A stretch of 7,547 nucleotides of DNA from an uncultured Ruminococcus sp. (lineage in GTDB: Bacteria; Bacillota; Clostridia; Oscillospirales; Ruminococcaceae), in contig CAJTWE010000045.1 of assembly GCA_910579955.1 (NCBI GenBank), positions 1 to 7,547 of the forward strand, read 5' to 3'. A program made the translations under genes and the position numbers. The first letter of the stretch is position 1; every line of letters starts with the position of its first letter. Shown here piece after piece: positions 1 to 5,945 of the stretch. The notes beneath the pieces were generated by a model. It saw only the letters and a list, made by a program, of their open reading frames with translations, searched no databases and was not told the DNA's origin.

Positions 1-1
1 C

Positions 2-137
2 GGAGCGAAGCGACAAATCTTGCGGACTGATATAGTATTCTTTAATTAGAATATCTTGCTTATGGATAAAACAAAAAACGAATTATCCTAAATTTAGCAG
101 GCTTTAAACCGTCCGCAAAAATTGGTCGCTATGCTCC
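2..137. repeat. Imperfect inverted repeat, possibly a small palindromic element
   Basis: Arm 2-27 (starting GGAGCGAAGCGAC, ending TTGCGGAC) is matched by the reverse complement of 111-137 (GTCCGCAA to GCTATGCTCC), with a few mismatches and one gap. About 83 bp lie between the arms. A smaller pair inside, GGATAA (64-69) and TTATCC (83-88), could form an inner hairpin. No ORF or transposase is visible, so this is at most a non-autonomous element or a large structured RNA or DNA segment. The left arm touches the window edge, so its true boundary is unknown. Confidence 0.5.
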
Positions 138-154
138 CTCTTTTGCTATGTTAA

Positions 155-249
155 AAAATTTCGCATATTATTCTTGCTGCTTACTAAAAACAAGCTTTCT
201 GTCGTGTGCTTGATGCAAACAGAAAGTCCTTTTTAGAATGCGAAATTTT
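155..249. repeat. Long compound stem-loop in the gene-free left end
   Basis: Three nested complementary pairs are visible. AAAATTTCGCAT (155-166) pairs perfectly with ATGCGAAATTTT (238-249). CTAAAAA (184-190) pairs with TTTTTAG (230-236). CTTTCTGT (195-202) pairs with ACAGAAAG (219-226), leaving a loop of about 16 nt. On the plus strand a T-rich stretch follows (246-255), so the structure could help end transcription arriving from the left. The unpaired stretch on the left between the outer and middle stems (167-183) is long for a normal intrinsic terminator. It may instead be a structured intergenic repeat or an RNA. Function is not established. Confidence 0.5.
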
Positions 250-297
250 GTTTTTACGCTAAATTTATCACGTGCATATTTTTTAGCAAGGAGTATT

Positions 298-317
298 TCG
301 CCCTCTGCGGAGGGCGA
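298..317. repeat. GC-rich hairpin abutting the dispersed repeat
   Basis: CGCCCTC (299-305) and GAGGGCG (310-316) form a perfect 7-bp stem around a TGCG loop, and T298/A317 can add one more pair. The right half of this stem is also the first part of the 55-bp repeat at 309-363. The hairpin is therefore probably one end of that repeat unit rather than an independent site. Confidence 0.6.
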
Positions 318-363
318 CCAGCATTTTTGAAAAATTGCTGAACCAAAAAACTTTTATTGATTT
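309..363 (+). repeat. Dispersed 55-bp intergenic repeat, copy A
   Basis: This stretch equals the reverse complement of 7493-7547 at 53 of 55 positions; the differences are G312 versus C and A341 versus G. Within it CAGCA (319-323) and TGCTG (336-340) form a hairpin with a T5/A5 inner stretch. The identity stops at 364. Two near-identical, structured, non-coding copies about 7.1 kb apart suggest a genome-wide REP-like or MITE-like family. No coding capacity is seen. Confidence 0.75.
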
Positions 364-432
364 ATTTTGCTTTTTTAAAATATATAACTTTTTTGCAAAA
401 AGCCGGATTACGTGAAATTTATATAAAACGCC

Positions 433-461
433 TTGACAATGTGGTGAAATCATGGTATAAT
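433..461 (+). promoter_or_regulatory. Consensus SigA promoter with extended -10 for the GH9 gene
   Basis: TTGACA (433-438) and TATAAT (456-461) are both perfect consensus hexamers, separated by exactly 17 bp. TGG precedes the -10, giving the extended -10 TGn motif. The start of transcription is expected near 467-469, leaving a short leader of about 42 nt before the start codon. No clear operator overlaps it. The strong match suggests high basal transcription. Confidence 0.85.
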
Positions 462-492
462 AAAATAAATATGAAGTTTTTACATTTTTTCT

Positions 493-500
493 GAAAGGAG
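493..500 (+). promoter_or_regulatory. Ribosome binding site of the GH9 gene
   Basis: GAAAGGAG ends 9 nt before the ATG at 510, a standard Shine-Dalgarno position. It fixes the start directly ahead of a clear signal peptide. Confidence 0.85.
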
Positions 501-509
501 CTAATATTT

Positions 510-2996
510 ATGAAAATTAAAAAGCTTACAGCTTTAGCTTGTGCTGCTGTATTGGGCCTTACAGGTACAGCTTCCAGTATTGCAACAAGCAGCGTATCGG
601 CAGAGAGTGCTTCTAAGTATAACTACGCAGAAGCTCTGCAAAAGTCTATGTTCTTCTATGAGGTTCAGCAGGCAGGCGTGCTTCCGGAATGGAATAGCGT
701 GCCGTGGCGTGCTGATTCTATGGTAGATGAAAACGGCGTGGAAACTGATGTCGTTCCGGGCGGCTGGTTCGATGCAGGAGACCATTTTAAGTTCACACTT
801 ACAAACGCTTATAGCGCCTCGGTTCTTGCATGGGGTTACATCCAATATAAAGACGCCATTGCAAAAGCCGGCATGGATGAGGTTTATAAGAATAACATTC
901 AGTGGGCTATGGATTTTGTAATGCAGTGCGACAGAGGAGATAAGGTTATCGGTACTATCGGTGACTTTACAGGCGGCTCTACAGACCACAACATCTGGTG
1001 CAGTGCAGAAGTATATCTCAGAAAGCACAACCTCAATAACAAGGATTGGGAGCGCCCTTATGATGAGATAGAGAATTCTACTGTAGAAGCGCTTGCTGCT
1101 GCTTGTCTTGCAGAAGGATATATTATTTTCAAGGACGAACAGCCGGAAAAGGCAGCTCAGTATCTCGAACACGCAAAGAGCCTTTTTGAACTTGCAGACA
1201 AAACAAGAGACTGTAAGGAAATAGGTGGAATGGCAGGAATGTATCCTACAACTACATGGCTTGATGACTGTATGTATGCTGCTAACTGGCTGTATATGGC
1301 AACAGGCGAGCAGAGCTATCTTGATAAGGTAAAAACTGACTATATTCCTCAGTATCCAAAGGAAGAACAGTCTGATATGAGAAAGTATACATGGGGAATG
1401 GCTTGGGATGATATGTCTCAGCCGGCAGCTCTTTTGTATGCTATCAACACCGGTGAACAGGAATGGATAGATCAGGTTTCTCACCATCTCGATTATTGGA
1501 TGGACGGATACGGCGGCAAGAAGATTCAGTATACTCCGGACGGCCTTGCATGGCTCTTCCAGTGGGGTTCTCTGCGTCATGCAACAACTACCGCATGGCT
1601 CGCTCTTCTTTCAGCTGATACAATTTTCAAGGACAACGCTGCGCTTAGTGAAAAGTATAACAAATGGGCAAAAAGTCAGATGGATTATGCCTTCGGAGAT
1701 AATGACCTGAACCAGAGCTATATTTTGGGAATGGGCGAAAATAATCCTACTGCTATTCACCATAGAACAGCTTCCGGTATACATGATGACCATTGGAATG
1801 ATCTTGGACAGGAAAGCAGCAGCGAAGGCTGGCAGACAGAGTATGCTCATACACTTTATGGTGCGCTTATAGGCGGTCCTGACTTGCAGGGTAAGTACAT
1901 CAATGAAGTTGCTCAGTATCAGTATTCAGAAGTAGCTATCGACTATAATGCAGGCTACACAGCAGCCCTTTGTGCGCTTATTGATGATTACGGCGGTGAA
2001 ATACTCGCAGACTTCCCACCAGTAGAAACTCCTAAGTGGGCAGAATGGGAAGTTGCAGCAGTTCTCAACGGCAGCGGCGACAGCTACACTGAGATCAAGG
2101 CTTGGGCAATGAACCATACAGCATGGCCTGCAAGAGTTGAAAAGAATGTTTCCTATAACTACTACTTCAATGTTGAAGAAATACTTGCAGCAGGACTTTC
2201 AATAGATGATATTACTATAAAGAGTGGTTCACAGCAGTATCAGGAAGGCCAGCAGGGTCATGCAACTGTAAGCGGTCCTTACAAATATGAAGGCGACAAA
2301 ACAGGCAATACCTATTATGCAAAGATCCAGTTTGAAGATGCAAGAGCTATCCAGCCTACAGGTCAGAGCGAACACCGTGACGAGGTTCAGTTCAGAATCT
2401 CTATTCCGGATGCAATTAACGGACAGTCTACAAAGGGTGCATGGGATCCTACAAACGACTGGTCTTATGAACCTGTTCCGGATGCTGGAAACGACCTTAA
2501 ATCACCAAAATCACTTAATGATCATATCACAATGTATGTAAACGATGTGCTTGTATGGGGTACAGAACCGGACGGCACAAAGCCAGAAGAAGGTCCAGTG
2601 CAGACAAAGCCACCTGTAACAACAACTACTACAACTACCACCACAACAACTACAACCGTCAGTTCTGAAACAACACCAGGCGAAACCACGGTCACAACAG
2701 ATGTTACAACCGCATCTGGAGATTCCACAACAACGACAGAGGAAACGACGACTACAACAGTAACAACAAACAACAATCCTAATGTAAAATATGGTGATGT
2801 CAGCCTTGATGGAAAGATCACTATGGTAGATATGGTATACCTGAATAAGTATCTTACAGGTGTTATTAAGTTCAATGATCAGCAGAGTGCAAATGGCGAC
2901 TGTGCTTTAAGCGGCAATGTAGATACTTCTGATGCTACGGCACTGTTAATGTTCCTTGGCGAAAGAATTGAAACTCTGCCGGCAACTATACAATAA
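510..2996 (+). CDS. Secreted cellulosomal GH9 endoglucanase (GH9-CBM3c-dockerin)
   Basis: The 828-residue protein is predicted to be exported and docked onto a cellulosome scaffoldin, where it would cleave beta-1,4-glucan. A signal peptide (KIKK, hydrophobic core 6-21) likely ends at VSA31. The GH9 catalytic domain covers about 36-500. It has the DAGDH motif (88-92, with the Asp nucleophile-activating base), HHRTASG (417-423), GGPD (455-458) and SEVAIDYNAGY, with E474 as the expected acid. Residues about 508-687 resemble CBM3c (PTGQSEHRDEVQFRI, WDPTNDWSYEP, LVWGTEP), the module that gives GH9 theme B enzymes processivity. The linker 699-753 has 33 Thr in 55 residues, including a run of 13. 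A type I dockerin occupies about 759-822. Its first calcium loop is regular (D763, S765, D767, T771, D774). The second is degenerate (A799 and S801 where acidic residues are usual). It is transcribed from its own promoter and has no terminator before thrS. Family and modules are seen in the sequence; processivity and cellulosome docking are inferred from known relatives. Confidence 0.93.
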   Translation: MKIKKLTALACAAVLGLTGTASSIATSSVSAESASKYNYAEALQKSMFFYEVQQAGVLPEWNSVPWRADSMVDENGVETDVVPGGWFDAGDHFKFTLTNAYSASVLAWGYIQYKDAIAKAGMDEVYKNNIQWAMDFVMQCDRGDKVIGTIGDFTGGSTDHNIWCSAEVYLRKHNLNNKDWERPYDEIENSTVEALAAACLAEGYIIFKDEQPEKAAQYLEHAKSLFELADKTRDCKEIGGMAGMYPTTTWLDDCMYAANWLYMATGEQSYLDKVKTDYIPQYPKEEQSDMRKYTWGMAWDDMSQPAALLYAINTGEQEWIDQVSHHLDYWMDGYGGKKIQYTPDGLAWLFQWGSLRHATTTAWLALLSADTIFKDNAALSEKYNKWAKSQMDYAFGDNDLNQSYILGMGENNPTAIHHRTASGIHDDHWNDLGQESSSEGWQTEYAHTLYGALIGGPDLQGKYINEVAQYQYSEVAIDYNAGYTAALCALIDDYGGEILADFPPVETPKWAEWEVAAVLNGSGDSYTEIKAWAMNHTAWPARVEKNVSYNYYFNVEEILAAGLSIDDITIKSGSQQYQEGQQGHATVSGPYKYEGDKTGNTYYAKIQFEDARAIQPTGQSEHRDEVQFRISIPDAINGQSTKGAWDPTNDWSYEPVPDAGNDLKSPKSLNDHITMYVNDVLVWGTEPDGTKPEEGPVQTKPPVTTTTTTTTTTTTTVSSETTPGETTVTTDVTTASGDSTTTTEETTTTTVTTNNNPNVKYGDVSLDGKITMVDMVYLNKYLTGVIKFNDQQSANGDCALSGNVDTSDATALLMFLGERIETLPATIQ

Positions 2997-3016
2997 AATT
3001 TCCACAAAATAAAGCC

Positions 3017-3045
3017 TTGACAAAATGGGTTTTATGTGTTATAAT
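3017..3045 (+). promoter_or_regulatory. Consensus SigA promoter for the thrS T-box leader
   Basis: TTGACA (3017-3022) and TATAAT (3040-3045) are perfect hexamers with a 17-bp spacer, and TGT just before the -10 gives an extended -10. Transcription should begin near 3051-3053. The -35 begins only 20 bp after the cellulase stop codon, which leaves no room for an intrinsic terminator between the genes. Confidence 0.87.
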
Positions 3046-3049
3046 GTAT

Positions 3050-3376
3050 AAAAGATTTGTCAGGCGTACAAGAACGGCAATCTTTTAACGATCCCGATTT
3101 TGTTGTGGATAAACTTAATATTTATAATACGTTGAAGAGAACGCCTTGTTCCATAAGTGTTCATAAAAGAGATTCTTTGTCACAGGCTGAAAGCAGAGAG
3201 TTCACAGGAAAAAAGGATACCATTCTCCGAGTCTGCCCAATCAGCAGCGGATACTCCCGTTACAGAGCAAAAAAGAGGTCTGTCGAAACAGACAGGCAAA
3301 TTAGGGTGGAACCGTGATTTTATGTGTAAAATTGCCCCTTGTGCATTGTAAAGATGTGCAAGGGGCTTATTTTTTT
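3050..3376 (+). promoter_or_regulatory. T-box riboswitch leader of thrS (tRNA-Thr sensing)
   Basis: The T-box core AGGGTGGAACCGTGA lies at 3303-3317, with bulge TGGA to pair with the tRNA NCCA end; the A implies a U discriminator base. Just upstream is stem III, GTCTGT/ACAGAC (3278-3283, 3288-3293) with a CGAA loop, and the typical CCCGTTA segment (3257-3263). The antiterminator would pair ATTTTA (3317-3322) with TAAAAT (3327-3332) and AGGG (3303-3306) with CCCT (3336-3339). The last pairing uses bases of the terminator stem, so the two folds exclude each other. Uncharged tRNA-Thr should favour readthrough into thrS. Stem I is unclear. AGGCGT (3062-3067)/ACGCCT (3141-3146) could close it, and AAAAGATT (3050-3057)/AATCTTTT (3079-3086) is a competing hairpin. 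I could not place the threonine specifier codon with confidence; threonine specificity rests on the downstream gene. Confidence 0.9.
3334..3376 (+). terminator. T-box intrinsic terminator upstream of thrS
   Basis: GCCCCTTG (3334-3341) pairs with CAAGGGGC (3359-3366), extended by two G-U pairs and CA/TG, around a 9-nt loop (3346-3354). The T-rich tail TTATTTTTTT (3367-3376) follows directly. Its 5' arm contains the CCCT needed by the antiterminator. It is also the first recognisable terminator downstream of the cellulase gene. Confidence 0.92.
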
Positions 3377-3393
3377 AGAGTAAAAATAATTAA

Positions 3394-3400
3394 AAGGAGA
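3394..3400 (+). promoter_or_regulatory. Ribosome binding site of thrS
   Basis: AAGGAGA ends 7 nt before the ATG at 3408. It lies after the T-box terminator, so it is present only in readthrough transcripts. Confidence 0.85.
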
Positions 3401-3407
3401 GATAATA

Positions 3408-5354
3408 ATGATTAGTCTGAAATTAAAAGACGGCAGTGTACGTGAAATTGAGTCTGCGTCTTCTGCTGCGGAAATTGTAAAAGGAATAGGCATGGGTCTT
3501 TATAAGGCTGCTTGCTGCGTAAAGATAAACGGCGAGGTAAAAGACCTGAGAACCATTATAGATTCCGATTGTGAATTTGAGGTTATGACATTTGATTCCG
3601 AGGAAGGCAAGAAAACCTTCTGGCATACTGCTTCTCATGTTTTGGCACAGGCTGTAAAGAGACTTTATCCAAACGCTAAGCTTGCTATAGGTCCTGCCAT
3701 AGACGGCGGATTTTACTACGATTTCGACCTTGAAAAGCCGTTCTCACAGGATGATCTTACTAAGATCGAAGCTGAGATGAAAAAGATCGTAAAGGCAAAT
3801 ACAGAGCTTACTGCATTCACCCTGTCACCGGAGGAAGCGCTCGAAAAGCTTCGTGCTATGGACGAGCCTTATAAGGTTGAGCTTTGTGAGGAACACGTTT
3901 CCAAGGGCGAGCCTATTTCATTCTATCAGCAGGATGAGTTTATCGACCTTTGTGCAGGTCCTCATCTTATGAGTACAGGCACTATAAAGGCATTTAAGCT
4001 TTTGTCATGTACAGGTGCATATTGGAGAGGCTCTGAGAAAAACAAGATGCTTTCCCGTGTTTATGCTACAGCTTATCCGAAGGCAGCACAGCTTGAAGAA
4101 GAGCTAAAGCGCCGTGAAGAAGCTAAAATGCGTGATCACAATAAGCTGGGACGTGAGCTGGAGCTTTTCACAACTGTTGACTGCATCGGTCAGGGTCTGC
4201 CTATTCTGCTGCCAAAGGGCGCAAGAGTAGTTCAGCTGCTTCAAAGATGGATAGAGGACGAAGAGCAGAAGAGAGGATATCTGCTCACAAAAACTCCGCT
4301 TATGGCTAAATCTGATCTCTATAAGATATCAGGTCACTGGGATCATTATTTGGACGGCATGTTTGTTCTGGGCGATCCTAATGATGAAACAAAGGAATGC
4401 TTTGCACTGCGTCCGATGACGTGTCCGTTCCAGTATCAGGTGTTCCTGAACCGTCAGCGTTCTTATCGTGACCTGCCTATGCGTCTGGGCGAAACATCCA
4501 CACTTTTCAGAAACGAGGACAGCGGTGAGATGCACGGTCTTATCCGTGTAAGACAGTTCACTATTTCCGAAGGCCACCTCATTCTTCGTCCGGAACAGCT
4601 GGAAGAAGAGTTCAAGGGCTGTCTGGAGCTTGCTAAATATACTCTTGAAACACTCGGTCTTGCGGAAGATGTTTCCTATCGTTTCTCACAGTGGGATCCT
4701 GCAAATCCAAAGAATAAGTATGAGGGTACAGCAGAGCAGTGGGAAGAAGCTCAGTCTATTATGGGAAAAATACTTGATCATTTGGGCGTTGAGTACACTG
4801 TTGGAATTGATGAAGCTGCTTTCTACGGCCCTAAGCTTGATATTCAGATCAAGAACGTATTCGGTAAGGAAGATACACTTATCACACTTCAAATAGATAT
4901 GCTGCTGGCTGAAAAGTTTGGTATGGAATATGTAGATGTAGACGGTACAAAGAAGCGTCCTTACATCATTCATAGAACATCTGTAGGCTGCTATGAGAGA
5001 ACACTTGCACTTCTCATTGAAAAGTATGCAGGAGCATTCCCTCTGTGGCTTGCACCTGAGCAGGTAAGACTTATCCCTATTGCTGACCGTCACCTTGATT
5101 ATACCTATGAGCTTCTCCATAAGCTTGAAGCAGCAGGTCTCCGCTGTGAAGTGGATAATCGTGCTGAAAAGGTTGGTTATAAGATTCGTCAGGCTGTTAT
5201 GGAAAAAGTGCCTTATATGATAACTCTCGGTGATAACGAAGTAGCAGAAGGTACAGCAGCTGTAAGAAGCCGTAAAGACGGCGACCTCGGCAGCATGGGA
5301 CTTGATGAACTGGTTGCCAAGCTTGTAGAAGAAGTTGAAACAAAGAAGAGATAA
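3408..5354 (+). CDS. thrS: Threonyl-tRNA synthetase (ThrRS)
   Basis: This cytosolic class II enzyme activates threonine with ATP and charges tRNA-Thr. The 648 residues match the usual full length (E. coli about 642). An N-terminal TGS domain spans about 1-61. The editing (SAD) domain has HTASH (73-77) and C182-A-G-P-H186. The catalytic core has the zinc ligands C339, H390 and H522, motif 2 FRNED (367-371) and motif 3 around GCYERTLALLIEKYAG (527-542). The anticodon-binding domain is about 550-645. The sequence reads TCPFQ and RQFTISEGH where the E. coli type usually has NCPGH and RGFTQDDAH; similar variants occur in other clostridial enzymes as I recall them. All key residues are present, so it should be active. 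Expression is controlled by the T-box leader, and the 15-bp stem after the stop ends the transcript. Confidence 0.97.
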   Translation: MISLKLKDGSVREIESASSAAEIVKGIGMGLYKAACCVKINGEVKDLRTIIDSDCEFEVMTFDSEEGKKTFWHTASHVLAQAVKRLYPNAKLAIGPAIDGGFYYDFDLEKPFSQDDLTKIEAEMKKIVKANTELTAFTLSPEEALEKLRAMDEPYKVELCEEHVSKGEPISFYQQDEFIDLCAGPHLMSTGTIKAFKLLSCTGAYWRGSEKNKMLSRVYATAYPKAAQLEEELKRREEAKMRDHNKLGRELELFTTVDCIGQGLPILLPKGARVVQLLQRWIEDEEQKRGYLLTKTPLMAKSDLYKISGHWDHYLDGMFVLGDPNDETKECFALRPMTCPFQYQVFLNRQRSYRDLPMRLGETSTLFRNEDSGEMHGLIRVRQFTISEGHLILRPEQLEEEFKGCLELAKYTLETLGLAEDVSYRFSQWDPANPKNKYEGTAEQWEEAQSIMGKILDHLGVEYTVGIDEAAFYGPKLDIQIKNVFGKEDTLITLQIDMLLAEKFGMEYVDVDGTKKRPYIIHRTSVGCYERTLALLIEKYAGAFPLWLAPEQVRLIPIADRHLDYTYELLHKLEAAGLRCEVDNRAEKVGYKIRQAVMEKVPYMITLGDNEVAEGTAAVRSRKDGDLGSMGLDELVAKLVEEVETKKR

Positions 5355-5380
5355 AAAACTATAAATATTATAGAAAATTA

Positions 5381-5423
5381 AAAAGCTGCTGCATCGGTTA
5401 AAGGCAGAGATGCAGCAGCTTTT
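5381..5423. terminator. Bidirectional terminator between convergent genes
   Basis: AAAAGCTGCTGCATC (5381-5395) and GATGCAGCAGCTTTT (5409-5423) form a perfect 15-bp stem with a 13-nt loop. The stem carries A4 at one end and T4 at the other, so it works in both directions. It sits 26 bp after the thrS stop and 21 bp after the end of the minus-strand gene. Confidence 0.92.
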
Positions 5424-5444
5424 ATTAAATAAATCTCAATAAAC

Positions 5445-5843
5445 CTAAATAAATTTACTGCGTACAAAACGGCAGAAAAATATAGCCGGAAAAGAAATAA
5501 AAAACCATAGAATGGAAAATGGCAGGCATATTTGTCCGAAAAGATTAAACGGAACATTTGAATAATCCCATACCGACCACTTTAGAATAATATTATCTAT
5601 GATTCCTGTTACCATTTCAAGAGCTGTTATCATAAGAGCGCCTGAGATCGCTTTGAAAACGAGCGGCTGTCTGTCCGCAGATATGCAGTAAAGAACTGTC
5701 CCTGAAATACCGCCTAAAACGGTCATTGTCCAGTGTGTGTAACCACGAAAAATTATTTCAATAAGGCTGTATATTAGCGAACCCAATAGAAATATAAACA
5801 CAAGTTCGTATATATGAATTTTTATATTAATACGGCTTTTCAT
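5445..5843 (-). CDS. Small membrane protein, putative ABC-transporter permease family (PF06541/COG4905-like)
   Basis: The 132-residue protein has four hydrophobic stretches that look like membrane helices (about 11-31, 38-55, 62-84 and 100-125). The N-terminus is basic. Conserved-looking motifs match my memory of the uncharacterised 'putative ABC transporter permease' family: E29 followed by FRGYTHWTM (32-40), LGG (43-45), ALEMVTG (74-80) and the VWDYSNVPFNLFGQICL block (91-107). The family name is historical. No ATPase or binding protein is next to it and no transport substrate can be inferred. The length suits the short members of the family. The start is supported by a strong Shine-Dalgarno. 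It is convergent with thrS and shares its terminator, and divergent from malQ. Confidence 0.8.
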   Translation of the reverse strand: MKSRINIKIHIYELVFIFLLGSLIYSLIEIIFRGYTHWTMTVLGGISGTVLYCISADRQPLVFKAISGALMITALEMVTGIIDNIILKWSVWDYSNVPFNLFGQICLPFSILWFFISFPAIFFCRFVRSKFI

Positions 5844-5847
5844 TTAC

Positions 5848-5853
5848 ACCTCC
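5848..5853 (-). promoter_or_regulatory. Ribosome binding site of the membrane protein gene
   Basis: On the minus strand GGAGGT (5853 down to 5848) stands 4 nt before the ATG at 5843. It is a near-perfect anti-16S match and decides the start. Confidence 0.82.
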
Positions 5854-5930
5854 GGATTAAAAAATATAAATCTAATTACTTTTGTGTAATAATATTATTA
5901 TAAACTTTGCTGCTTTTATGCAGCGTTACG
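5854..5930. promoter_or_regulatory. Divergent regulatory spacer with AT palindrome and leader hairpin
   Basis: The spacer between the two divergent genes contains a perfect 14-bp palindrome, TAATAATATTATTA (5887-5900). On the minus strand TATAAT (5902 down to 5897) is a good -10 but has no recognisable -35. On the plus strand TATAAA (5899-5904) is a possible -10 with a weak -35. GCTGC (5909-5913) and GCAGC (5920-5924) form a small hairpin in the presumed malQ leader. Both promoters must lie here, but neither can be fixed from the sequence. The palindrome may be an operator or simply low-complexity AT sequence. Confidence 0.4.
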
Positions 5931-5945
5931 AAAGGAATGTTATTT

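Noticed and set aside
260..421. Short inverted pair (TAAATTTATCACGT at 260-273 and ACGTGAAATTTA at 410-421) flanking the dispersed repeat
   Set aside because: The match is AT-rich, gapped and short; it could be chance in this sequence composition.
471..494. Seven-codon upstream ORF (MKFLHFF) in the GH9 leader
   Set aside because: It lies only a few bases after the expected transcription start and lacks a Shine-Dalgarno. It would need leaderless initiation, and nothing else supports it.
510..545. Possible lipoprotein cysteine (C11) in the GH9 signal peptide
   Set aside because: The preceding residues A-L-A do not fit a lipobox and the cysteine is too close to the N-terminus; a standard cleavage after VSA31 fits better.
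534..1580. Long minus-strand ORF (348 codons) inside the GH9 gene
   Set aside because: It is antisense to a clear GH9 domain, has no Shine-Dalgarno or recognisable protein motifs, and is rich in Cys and His as expected of a shadow frame.
2522..2875. Minus-strand ORF encoding a poly-valine stretch
   Set aside because: The valine run is simply the complement of the ACA/ACT threonine linker codons of the cellulase.
3057..3317. Plus-strand ORFs of 86 and 64 codons between the cellulase and thrS
   Set aside because: They overlap the T-box leader, whose stem III, T-box and terminator explain the sequence; no ribosome binding site or protein similarity is seen.
4686..5120. Minus-strand ORF of 144 codons inside thrS
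   Set aside because: It is antisense to conserved ThrRS catalytic motifs and shows no initiation signals or domain features.
5907..5945. Longer malQ start adding 13 residues at the N-terminus
   Set aside because: GH77 proteins begin with the MRRSGIL-like segment, and the AAAGGA site is spaced for the ATG at 5946, not for 5907.
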